Of a stretch of 21,632 bases of DNA, positions 6,835-12,966 are shown in pieces. Under the pieces are notes generated by a model. It worked only from the letters and a program-made list of their open reading frames with translations. It ran no database searches and was not told the origin of the DNA. The translations under genes and the position numbers were made by a program. Source of the stretch: Actinomycetes bacterium (GTDB lineage Bacteria; Actinomycetota; Acidimicrobiia; Acidimicrobiales; CADCSY01); NCBI GenBank assembly GCA_025464025.1, contig JAODBP010000030.1, forward strand, positions 1-21,632, given 5' to 3'. Each line of letters begins with the position of its first letter. Position 1 is the stretch's first letter.

Positions 6835-7638
6835 GTGGCACTGGCGGTCCCGACCTCGCTCTCCCCCTCGAAGGTGTCGTCCTTCCGGGACTGCGCCCTG
6901 GCGTTCCGCTTCTCCGCCATCGACCGGCTCTACGAGCCGCCCACGCTCCCGGCGGCGAAGGGCACGCTGGTGCACCGGGCGTTGGAGCTGCTGCTCCAGC
7001 TCGAGCCGGAGGACCGCACGCCCGAGGCCGCCCTCGGGCTCCTGCCCCAGGCCACGACCGACGTCCTCGACGGCGAGGAGTACTCGGCGCTGGCGCTGGC
7101 CGGCGACGAGCGCGACGCGTTCGTGGCCCAGGCGGCGACGTTGGTCGAGAAGTACTTCCAGCTCGAGGACCCGCGCACCATCCGCCCCGAGGGGCTGGAG
7201 CTCATGCTCGAGACCGAGGTGGGCGGCGTGCGCCTCCGCGGCATCATCGACCGGCTCGAGCGCGACGCCGACGGCAGGCTCGTCGTGACCGACTACAAGA
7301 CGGGCCGGGTCCCCGGCGAGCGGTTCGAGCAGGGGAAGCTCGGTGGCGTCCACTTCTACGCCTACCTGTGCGAGCAGGTCCTCGGCGAGCGGCCGGCGCG
7401 GGTGCAGCTCTACTACCTGGCCGAGCCGGTGGCGATCGTGGCCGAGCCGTCCGACCAGTCGATCCGCGGCCTGAAGAACAAGGTCGGGGCGATCTGGACC
7501 GCGGTCGAGCGGGCCTGCGAGCGCGACGACTTCCGCCCGAACCCGGGCAAGTTGTGCGACTGGTGCGCGTTCAAGCAGTGGTGCCCCGCCTTCGGGGGCG
7601 ACCCGGCTGCCGCGCCCCGCCTAGCCTCGGTGGGGTGA
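6835..7638 (+). CDS. RecB-family PD-(D/E)XK nuclease, Fe-S type
   Basis: This 267-residue nuclease is of the RecB/Cas4-like PD-(D/E)XK family, probably a DNA exonuclease in repair. Visible active-site elements are His47 (GTLVHRAL), Asp139 in RGIIDRLE, and the DYK motif of VVTDYKTG (Asp153, Lys155). One cysteine near the N-terminus (Cys20, SFRDCALAF) and three near the C-terminus (Cys241, Cys244, Cys250, in LCDWCAFKQWCP) have the spacing of the 4Fe-4S cluster that clamps AddB and Cas4 nuclease domains. It is a stand-alone protein of the type common in actinobacteria and carries no helicase. The GTG start at 6835 follows a TACGAT box and is probably leaderless. Its TGA overlaps the GTG of the TIGR03085 gene by four bases. 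No Cas genes are nearby, so a CRISPR role is unlikely. Confidence 0.88.
   Translation: MALAVPTSLSPSKVSSFRDCALAFRFSAIDRLYEPPTLPAAKGTLVHRALELLLQLEPEDRTPEAALGLLPQATTDVLDGEEYSALALAGDERDAFVAQAATLVEKYFQLEDPRTIRPEGLELMLETEVGGVRLRGIIDRLERDADGRLVVTDYKTGRVPGERFEQGKLGGVHFYAYLCEQVLGERPARVQLYYLAEPVAIVAEPSDQSIRGLKNKVGAIWTAVERACERDDFRPNPGKLCDWCAFKQWCPAFGGDPAAAPRLASVG
7622..7627 (+). promoter_or_regulatory. Internal -10 box (TAGCCT) before TIGR03085 gene
   Basis: TAGCCT fits TANNNT and lies in the last codons of the nuclease gene, followed by seven bases before the GTG at 7635. A leaderless internal promoter could express the downstream three genes independently. The match may be chance, since the gene is also reached by readthrough. 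Confidence 0.4.
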
Positions 7639-8267
7639 CCGACGCACCGCTCGACCAGCGGGAGCGGGACGAGCTGTGCGACCTCTTCCTCGCCCTCGGG
7701 CCCGACGCTCCCACGCTCTGCGAGGGGTGGGCCACGATCGACCTGGCGGCACACCTCTACCTCCGCGAGCACCGGCCCACCGCCGCGGTCGGCATCCTCG
7801 TCCCGCGGTTCGCCGAGCGGACCGAGCGGGTGCAGGCCGAGGTCGCCGAGCGGGGCCTGGAGGCGCTGGTGGCCGATCTCCGAACGCCGGCGCTGTTCCC
7901 GTGGCGGGTGCCGAAGCTGCGCGACCTCGTCAACCTCAACGAGTACGTCGTGCACCACGAGGACGTGCGCCGGGCAAACGCCATGGGTCCCCGCACCGAC
8001 CGACCCGACCTGCAGGACGCCATGTGGAAGGTCGTCACCGGCTCGGCCCGGCTCGCCACCCGCAAGCTCGGCCCGGTCGGGCTCGAGCTGGCCCGGCCCG
8101 GCGGCGAGCGTCGGGTCGCCCGCAAGGGCGAGCCGTCGGCCACCCTCACCGGCGAACCGGTCGAGCTGGCCCTCTACCTGGGCGGGCGCAAGGCGAACGC
8201 CGTGGTCGAGCTGACCGGCGCACCCGAGGCCGTCGCCGCGGTCGAGACCGCACCGTTCGGCGTCTGA
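7635..8267 (+). CDS. TIGR03085/maleylpyruvate isomerase-like protein
   Basis: This 210-residue protein is related to the DinB/maleylpyruvate isomerase superfamily, TIGR03085 branch, known mainly from actinobacteria. Hallmarks are LGPDAPTLCEGWATIDLAAHLYLREHRP at about residues 15-45, including the first metal-ligand-type His, and LNEYVVHHEDVRRAN at about 98-112 with the His-His-Glu-Asp cluster, followed by GPRTDRPDL. Family relatives use a metal and mycothiol or similar thiols, but the TIGR03085 reaction itself is not established. The GTG start overlaps the nuclease TGA by four bases (GTGA). The stop overlaps the next ATG by one base (TGATG), so translation is coupled. Neighbours include a PIG-L deacetylase, a fold also used in mycothiol metabolism, which makes a thiol-linked role worth considering but not shown. 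Confidence 0.82.
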   Translation: MTDAPLDQRERDELCDLFLALGPDAPTLCEGWATIDLAAHLYLREHRPTAAVGILVPRFAERTERVQAEVAERGLEALVADLRTPALFPWRVPKLRDLVNLNEYVVHHEDVRRANAMGPRTDRPDLQDAMWKVVTGSARLATRKLGPVGLELARPGGERRVARKGEPSATLTGEPVELALYLGGRKANAVVELTGAPEAVAAVETAPFGV

Positions 8268-8965
8268 TGGAACCGCTGCCGGAAGACTTCGACCGGGCGC
8301 TGTGCATCGTGGCCCACCCCGACGACCTCGAGTACGGCGCCGCCAGCGTCGTGGCCCGCTGGACGGCGCAGGGCAAGGCCGTCGCCTACGTCCTGGCCAC
8401 CAGCGGCGAGGCCGGGATCGACGGCATGGACCCGGCCTCGTGCGGGCCGCTTCGCGAGGCCGAGGAGCGGGCCAGCGCCGAGGTGGTCGGCGTCCAGGAC
8501 GTGCGGTTCCTCGGCCACCCCGACGGGCTCGTCGAGCACAGCCTCCCCCTCCGGCGCGACCTGGCCGGCACCATCCGCTGGTGGCGGCCCGACGTGGTGG
8601 TGACGATGAACCACGAGCTCACCTGGTTCGGCGGCAGCGTGAACCACAGCGACCACCGGGCCGTGGGGGTGGCCGCCCTCGACGCCTGCCGCGACGCCAG
8701 CAACCGGTGGCTGTGGCCCGAGCTGGGCGAGCCGTCGCCGCCGGTTCGAGCGGCGTACGTCTGCGCCATGGACGGCCCGACGCACTACGTCGAGGTCACC
8801 GACACGATCGACGCCGGCGTGGCCTCGCTCCGCGAGCACAAGGCCTACATCGACGGGCTCGGCACCGACTTCGACCCCGACGCCTTCCTCCGGTCGAACG
8901 CCGAGGCCGCCGGCCGAGAGGTCGGCGTGCCCGCCGCGGTCACCTTCACCCGGCTGGGGGTCTGA
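8267..8965 (+). CDS. PIG-L/LmbE family deacetylase
   Basis: This 232-residue zinc-dependent deacetylase is of the PIG-L/LmbE family, which removes N-acetyl groups from amino sugars or cleaves related amides. The zinc/catalytic motif AHPDD is at about residues 17-21 (AHPDDLEYGA), the second metal site is in NHSDHRAVG (His-x-x-His, about 127-130), and RFLGHPDGLVEHS is the conserved mid-region. Mycothiol enzymes MshB and Mca belong to this family, but this protein is shorter than Mca and lacks features that would identify either, so no symbol is given. The ATG start overlaps the preceding TGA by one base, and the same arrangement repeats at its own end with the PPOX gene. There is no signal peptide; it is cytoplasmic. 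Confidence 0.88.
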   Translation: MEPLPEDFDRALCIVAHPDDLEYGAASVVARWTAQGKAVAYVLATSGEAGIDGMDPASCGPLREAEERASAEVVGVQDVRFLGHPDGLVEHSLPLRRDLAGTIRWWRPDVVVTMNHELTWFGGSVNHSDHRAVGVAALDACRDASNRWLWPELGEPSPPVRAAYVCAMDGPTHYVEVTDTIDAGVASLREHKAYIDGLGTDFDPDAFLRSNAEAAGREVGVPAAVTFTRLGV

Positions 8966-9441
8966 TGGCGACGTGGGGGGAGCTCACCCGAACCCGACCC
9001 GACCTGGCCGCGGCGGCCGAGGCCATGTTGTTCCAGCACGGCGTCGGCCTCGGGCTGCTGGCCACGGTGCGGGCCGACGGCGGGCCGCGGGTCCACCCGA
9101 TCTGCCCGATGCTGCACGACGAGCGGCTCTACGCGTTCATCGTGCCCGGACCCAAGCTCGCCGACCTCCGGCGCGACCCCCGCTACGCCCTGCACAGCGA
9201 GACGAGCCCACCGCCCGACCACGACGACGGCTTCTACGCGACCGGTTCGGTGCGCGAGGTCGACGACGCCACGCTGCGCGAGGCCCTGACCGCGCGCGTC
9301 CTCGACGACCGCGACCTCGACGAGCTGTGGCCCGGCTTCGAGCACGAGGTGCTCTTCGAGCTCGACCTCGAGCGCTGCCTGGTGACCGTCACCCGTGACC
9401 GGGACGGCCTGCGGGCCGGCCACTCCACCTGGCGGCCCTGA
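8965..9441 (+). CDS. Pyridoxamine 5'-phosphate oxidase-like protein
   Basis: This 158-residue protein has the split-barrel PPOX flavin-binding fold. Residues 20-75 show the typical pattern of a helix (AAEAMLFQHGVG), then strands LLATVRADGGPRVHPICPML and RLYAFIVPGPKLADLRRDPRYAL. Members bind FMN, F420 or heme. The short N-terminus and the TVRADGGPRVHP segment fit the F420/FMN-type actinobacterial branch, but cofactor choice cannot be decided here. The C-terminal half is acidic and ends in LVTVTRDRDGLRAGHSTWRP. It is the last gene of the four-gene overlapping unit, linked to the PIG-L gene by TGATG. No terminator is evident before the downstream exporter, which has its own promoter-like sequence. 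Confidence 0.83.
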   Translation: MATWGELTRTRPDLAAAAEAMLFQHGVGLGLLATVRADGGPRVHPICPMLHDERLYAFIVPGPKLADLRRDPRYALHSETSPPPDHDDGFYATGSVREVDDATLREALTARVLDDRDLDELWPGFEHEVLFELDLERCLVTVTRDRDGLRAGHSTWRP

Positions 9442-9447
9442 CGGCGA

Positions 9448-9477
9448 TTGTCCGTCGACGTGAACTTCTGGTTCGAT
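9448..9477 (+). promoter_or_regulatory. Promoter (TTGTCC-N18-TTCGAT) for MFS exporter
   Basis: A -35-like TTGTCC at 9448-9453 and a -10-like TTCGAT at 9472-9477 are separated by 18 bases, and the box ends seven bases before the GTG at 9485. This is the clearest two-part promoter in the window, although its -10 deviates at the second base. It implies a leaderless exporter mRNA. Confidence 0.45.
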
Positions 9478-9484
9478 CCCGGCA

Positions 9485-11137
9485 GTGACGGACGTCCAGG
9501 CGGAGGAGCTCGACCCGGGCCGGTGGATCACCCTGGGCGTCGCCGTCTTCGCCGCGTTCATCGTCGTGCTGGACAACACGGTGCTCAACGTGTCGATCCC
9601 GACCATCCTGCGCGAGCTCCACACCACGCTGCCCGCCCTCCAGTGGGTCATCACCGGCTACGCCCTCACGTTCGCCGCCCTGCTCATCATCGGCGGCCGC
9701 CTGGGCGACGTGTTCGGCCACCAACGGGTGTTCGTGGTCGGCTTCGCCCTCTTCGGCATCGGCTCGTTCATCGCCTCGGTGTCGACCTCGGTCGGCCAGC
9801 TCATCGTCGGCGAGGCGATCATCGAGGGGATCGGCGCGTCGCTCATGATGCCGACGAGCATCGCCATCCTGTCCGGCACGTTCAAGGGCCGGGAGCGGGC
9901 CACGGCCTTCGCCGCCTGGGGCGCGACGGCCGGCATCGGCGCCGCCCTCGGGCCGGTCGTCGGCGGCTTCCTCACCACGAACTACTCGTGGCGGTGGTCG
10001 TTCCGCATCAACGTGATCGTCGCCCCGATCGCCATCATCGGCGCCGTGCTGTTCATCGGTCGGGAGCCGCTCTCGGACCGGCGCGTCGGCTTCGACATCC
10101 CCGGCGCCTTCCTCGTGGCCTCCGGCATGTTCCTCCTGGTGTTCGCCCTCAGCCAGGGCGGGGTCTACGGCTGGTGGGCGCCGATCCACGACGTCACCGT
10201 CGCCGGCCACCTCGTCTGGCCCGCGTCGCGGGCGGTCTCGATGATCCCGCTCGTGCTGGCCGCGGCCATCGCCGTGCTCGTCGGCTTCGTCGCGCTCGAG
10301 CGCCGCATCGGCCGAGCCGGCGGCGATCCGCTGATCCAGCTCGACGACCTCCAGTACCCGACGTACCGCTACGGCCTCATCACCGCCCTCATCGTCTCGA
10401 TGGGCCAGCTCGGGCTGAGCTTCGTCCTGCCGGTCTTCCTCCAGGACGCCAAGCACCTCACGGCGGCGACGAACGGCCTCTGGATGCTGCCGAGCGGGCT
10501 GTGCGTGATCGTCGGCTCGCAGCTCGGGGGACGCCTCATCAACCGGCTCGGACCCACCGTCGTCGTGCGGCTCGGCCTGCTGTCGTACACGGCCGGGGTC
10601 CTCGTGATCGTGCACGCCATCACCCTCGACATCACGGTGTGGCGGCTGCTGCCCGGGTTCGTCCTCTACGGCGTGGGCGTCGGCTTCGCCGTCGCCCAGC
10701 TCACGAACATCATCCTGGCCGAGATCCCGTTCGAGAGCACCGGCGTCGCCGGCGGCACCAACAGCACCGTCCGCCAGGTCGGCAGCGCGCTCGGCGTGTC
10801 GATCATCGGGTCGCTGCTCGCCGTGCAGACGATCCGCTCGACGACCACCGCCATCCGCCACGCCGACCTCCCGACCCGGGTCAAGGCGGCGGCCATCGAC
10901 GGCATCCACGCCCGCGGGACGGGCTACGTGCCCGGTCGGTCGAGCCACGCCGCCGCGCTCCGCTCGATCATCGAGCACGGCGTCACCAGCGGCACGCGCG
11001 TGGCGCTCCTGTTCGCCGCCTTCGTCCTCGCCATCGGCGCCGGGGTGTCGTTCCTCATCCCCAACCTCGGGCGGCCGGGGCTCGAGAGCGGTGTCGTGGT
11101 GCCCGACGGCGTCGAGCCCGACCTCGGAGGTGGTTGA
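9485..11137 (+). CDS. MFS exporter, DHA2 (EmrB/QacA-like) family
   Basis: This 550-residue inner-membrane drug:H+ antiporter-like protein appears to have 14 transmembrane helices, the size of DHA2 transporters. Helix 1 carries the D1-type motif LDNTVLNVSIPTI. The loop after helix 2 has motif A (GGRLGDVFGHQRVF), and helix 5 has the antiporter motif C (GIGAALGPVVGG). The hydrophobic segments are regularly spaced to about residue 530, and the C-terminal tail is short and acidic. Substrates of this family range from dyes and antibiotics to metabolites and cannot be predicted here. The GTG start at 9485 follows a TTGTCC/TTCGAT promoter-like pair. The gene ends seven bases before the ATG of the cytidylate-kinase-like gene, whose ribosome site lies in its last codons, so the two are probably co-transcribed. 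No TetR- or MarR-type repressor is adjacent. Confidence 0.92.
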   Translation: MTDVQAEELDPGRWITLGVAVFAAFIVVLDNTVLNVSIPTILRELHTTLPALQWVITGYALTFAALLIIGGRLGDVFGHQRVFVVGFALFGIGSFIASVSTSVGQLIVGEAIIEGIGASLMMPTSIAILSGTFKGRERATAFAAWGATAGIGAALGPVVGGFLTTNYSWRWSFRINVIVAPIAIIGAVLFIGREPLSDRRVGFDIPGAFLVASGMFLLVFALSQGGVYGWWAPIHDVTVAGHLVWPASRAVSMIPLVLAAAIAVLVGFVALERRIGRAGGDPLIQLDDLQYPTYRYGLITALIVSMGQLGLSFVLPVFLQDAKHLTAATNGLWMLPSGLCVIVGSQLGGRLINRLGPTVVVRLGLLSYTAGVLVIVHAITLDITVWRLLPGFVLYGVGVGFAVAQLTNIILAEIPFESTGVAGGTNSTVRQVGSALGVSIIGSLLAVQTIRSTTTAIRHADLPTRVKAAAIDGIHARGTGYVPGRSSHAAALRSIIEHGVTSGTRVALLFAAFVLAIGAGVSFLIPNLGRPGLESGVVVPDGVEPDLGGG

Positions 11138-11144
11138 CTCGCGC

Positions 11145-11774
11145 ATGGCCACGACTCGTGTCGTCACGATCTCCGCCACCTACGGCGCCGGGGGCACGGT
11201 GATCGCTCCGGCCGTCGCCCAGCGCCTCGGGCTGCCGTTCGCCGACCGGCTCATCCCCGTGCAGGGCAGCCCCCGGGCCAGCGGCGAGGCGGTCGACTCG
11301 GCCGAGCTGGCCAGCGAGCCCCGCAGCGCGCTGTCGCGGTCGCTGGCGGCGTGGGGCGGCGGCTGGGTCATCCCCATGCCGGTCGACGTGGGCGACCTGC
11401 CCGAGCAGGTGCGCGAGCAGGTCGAGACGAGCATCCAGACGCTGGTCGACACCGGGGGCGCGGTCATCCTGGGTCGGGCCGGGGCCGTGGTGCTCGCCGG
11501 GAAGCCCCACTCGTTCCACGTGCGCCTCGACGGCCCCGAGGAGCGCCGGGTGCAGCACGGCGCCACGTGGGAGAAGGTCGACCTCACCACCGCGCAGCGC
11601 CACCTCGAGGCATCCGACGCGGCTCGATCCCGGTACGTCCGTCGCCTCTACCGCCGCGACCCGGCCGACGCGTCGCTCTACCACCTCGTCCTCGACTCGA
11701 CGGTCCTGCCGGTCGACGCCTGCGTCGACCTCATCGCCACCGCGGCCGACGCCTTCTGGGCCGCAGAGGCCTAG
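11145..11774 (+). CDS. Cytidylate kinase-like family protein
   Basis: This 209-residue P-loop-type protein belongs to the cytidylate-kinase-like family (distinct from Cmk), whose substrates are largely unknown. The N-terminus ISATYGAGGTVIAPAVAQRLG corresponds to the nucleotide-binding loop, in family form (usually YGSGG) and not a canonical GKS/T. LPFADRLIP gives the conserved acidic position. GGAVILGRAGAVVL (about 104-117) and the FHVRLDGPEERRV segment match the family core, and the basic RSRYVRRLYRRDPADASLYHLVL region is a lid-like segment. The ATG at 11145 has GGAGGTGG at 11126-11133. Its last codons and stop (GCAGAGGCCTAG, 11763-11774) are repeated exactly at 12071-12082, at the far side of the palindromic element. 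Confidence 0.85.
   Translation: MATTRVVTISATYGAGGTVIAPAVAQRLGLPFADRLIPVQGSPRASGEAVDSAELASEPRSALSRSLAAWGGGWVIPMPVDVGDLPEQVREQVETSIQTLVDTGGAVILGRAGAVVLAGKPHSFHVRLDGPEERRVQHGATWEKVDLTTAQRHLEASDAARSRYVRRLYRRDPADASLYHLVLDSTVLPVDACVDLIATAADAFWAAEA
11763..11774 (+). repeat. Left 12-bp direct repeat of palindromic element
   Basis: GCAGAGGCCTAG, identical to 12071-12082. It contains the last three codons and stop of the cytidylate-kinase-like gene. Matching stops at exactly 12 bases on both sides. It is either a target duplication of the intervening element or a 4-base CTAG duplication with chance extension. Confidence 0.75.
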
Positions 11775-11780
11775 CCCTTC

Positions 11781-12070
11781 CTCTGCACGAGATCCGTTCA
11801 CGCAGGTCGGCTGAGAGGATCGGGCGTTCGCGTCAGGGTCGAAAGACCAAGGACGCCCTGAGACGACGGTGGGCGCGCCCGAGTCCCTGCGGTCGAACTG
11901 GCGATGGATTGACAACAGAAACGTTGTCAATCCGTCGCCGGTTCGGGGAGCATCAGGTCCGGCGCGCCCAGGTCGTCCCCTCGGAGCGTCTTTGGTCTTT
12001 CCGCGGAGGCAGACGGGGCGGACTCAACAGCCGAGCACTCGTGACCGACCTGACAGACGTCGTGGCAGAG
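11781..12070. mobile_element. Imperfect ~290-bp palindrome, MITE-like or structured RNA
   Basis: This gene-free region folds on itself almost end to end. The tip is CGAAC..GGCGA..GGATTGACAAC at 11894-11916, paired with 11923-11945 (21 of 23 positions; loop AGAAAC). Further out TGGGCGCGCC 11870-11879 pairs with 11961-11970. AAAGACCAAGGACGC 11842-11856 pairs with 11986-12000 (14 of 15). CAGGTCGG 11803-11810 pairs with 12045-12052, and CTCTGC 11781-11786 with 12065-12070. Small indels separate the blocks. No coding frame with a recognisable product runs through it. Twelve-base direct repeats flank it. This is what a small non-autonomous element with long inverted arms would look like; a large structured RNA or a terminator derived from one is the alternative. 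No transposase is present here. Confidence 0.6.
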
Positions 12071-12082
12071 GCAGAGGCCTAG
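12071..12082 (+). repeat. Right 12-bp direct repeat of palindromic element
   Basis: GCAGAGGCCTAG, identical to 11763-11774 and 308 bases further on. Its CTAG (12079-12082) holds the minus-strand stop of the ferredoxin/MBL gene, and on the plus strand it reads as the cytidylate-kinase-like stop. A partial tandem GGCAGA duplication lies just inside (12064-12077). Confidence 0.75.
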
Positions 12083-12930
12083 GAGCGCATCCGGGCGACC
12101 AGCCCGACGAGGCGGTCGTGGAGGTCGTCGGCCGTGCTCGACACCCGGGCGCCGTGGCCGGGGAGGACGACGGCGAAGCGGTGGCGTTCGGCCAGGTCGG
12201 CGAGCGAGGCGGTCTGCGCCGCCCACGAGAACCAACACGCCCCGCGGAACGCGGTGAGGTCGTCTCGTTCGTGGCTCCAGGCCAGCGAGTCGCCGGTGAA
12301 CAGCCACCGGTCGTCGAGCAGGAAGACGACTGAGCCCTTGGTGTGACCGGGTGTCGGGATGGCCACGAAGCCGGGCTGGATCGCCTCCTCGACCGTGAGC
12401 AGGTCGGAGGCCCACGGTGCCGCCGAGCGGTCGTCGGCGTGGATCCAGACCCGGGCCCCGAACCGCGCCGCCCAGCGGTCGGCGTCGGCCACGTCGTCGC
12501 GGTGGGTGAGCGCCACGTGGTCGATCCCCCCCAGGTCGGCGATGGGGCCGGCCAGCGCCTCGGTGAACCGGGGGGAGTCGACCAGCACGTTGCCCTCCGG
12601 CCGCACGACGAACCAGGCCGAGGCGCCGAAGGAGTCCTCCGAGCAGTAGCCGAGGTCGAACACCCCCGAGCCGGGCTCGACCTCCCGTGGGTAGAGCCGC
12701 CCGGGCCGGGGTCGGTGCGACTCGGTGCCGATCGACGACGTGGGGCAGGCCTGGGCGGCCAGCCACGCCCCGAGGTCATCGGCGGGCTGGCGGGTGACCA
12801 CCGAGCGGCCGCCGAGCTCGCCGAACAGGTCGGGCGCGATCTCCCGACACGTCCCGCAGTCGATGCACCGCGTGTCGACGAACCAGTCGCCGTCCACGCC
12901 GTCGTCGTTGCGGAGGTCGACCCTCGCCAT
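12079..12930 (-). CDS. Ferredoxin/metallo-beta-lactamase fusion protein
   Basis: This 283-residue cytoplasmic fusion has a single-cluster ferredoxin domain at residues 15-70, with Cys22, Cys25, Cys28 (RCIDCGTC) and Cys62 (ACPTS) as ligands. An MBL-fold hydrolase domain covers about 85-280. MBL landmarks are LTHRDDVAD at 141-149 in place of HxHxDH, PTPGHTKGS with His196, FTGDSLAW with Asp214, and LPGHG with His259. The first metal motif is therefore non-canonical, so the metal site may hold one metal or an altered pair. The Fe-S domain suggests electron delivery to, or sensing for, the hydrolase. The ATG 12930 start has TAGCAT seven bases upstream and is probably leaderless. It is divergent from the acyl-CoA synthetase by 36 bases and convergent with the cytidylate-kinase-like gene. 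Confidence 0.85.
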   Translation of the reverse strand: MARVDLRNDDGVDGDWFVDTRCIDCGTCREIAPDLFGELGGRSVVTRQPADDLGAWLAAQACPTSSIGTESHRPRPGRLYPREVEPGSGVFDLGYCSEDSFGASAWFVVRPEGNVLVDSPRFTEALAGPIADLGGIDHVALTHRDDVADADRWAARFGARVWIHADDRSAAPWASDLLTVEEAIQPGFVAIPTPGHTKGSVVFLLDDRWLFTGDSLAWSHERDDLTAFRGACWFSWAAQTASLADLAERHRFAVVLPGHGARVSSTADDLHDRLVGLVARMRS

Positions 12931-12937
12931 CGGGTCG

Positions 12938-12943
12938 ATGCTA
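12938..12943 (-). promoter_or_regulatory. -10 box (TAGCAT) for ferredoxin/MBL gene
   Basis: Minus-strand TAGCAT fits TANNNT and ends seven bases before the ATG at 12930. The opposing promoter box TACGTT is ten bases away, so two polymerases could not initiate at both sites at once; expression of the two genes may be mutually exclusive or shared. Confidence 0.5.
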
Positions 12944-12953
12944 CGAGCAGCGG

Positions 12954-12959
12954 TACGTT
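12954..12959 (+). promoter_or_regulatory. -10 box (TACGTT) for acyl-CoA synthetase gene
   Basis: TACGTT fits TANNNT and ends seven bases before the TTG at 12967, consistent with a leaderless transcript. This supports choosing that TTG as start, since the frame remains open far upstream across the divergent ferredoxin/MBL gene. Confidence 0.5.
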
Positions 12960-12966
12960 CTGCCCC

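Noticed and set aside
6835..7638. Cas4 identity for the nuclease
   Set aside because: The Fe-S PD-(D/E)XK layout is shared with Cas4, but there are no cas genes or CRISPR repeats in the window, and stand-alone RecB-like nucleases of this size are common in actinobacteria.
9389..11179. 596-residue minus-strand frame opposite the MFS exporter
   Set aside because: The product is an acidic, Asp/Glu/Arg/His-rich composition typical of an antisense shadow; the plus strand encodes a clear 14-helix exporter.
11775..12078. Integron attC site for the palindrome
   Set aside because: It is about twice the size of a large attC site, lacks recognisable R/L core boxes with GTTRRRY ends, and no integrase or cassette series is present.
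11775..12082. Plus-strand frame running through the palindromic region to the TAG at 12082
   Set aside because: It is an accidental out-of-frame continuation; the product has no family signature, and the region is explained better by the inverted-repeat structure.
12343..12966. Upstream extension of the acyl-CoA synthetase frame
   Set aside because: It is antisense to the ferredoxin/MBL gene. Synthetase homology begins at 12967, where a TTG follows a TANNNT box.
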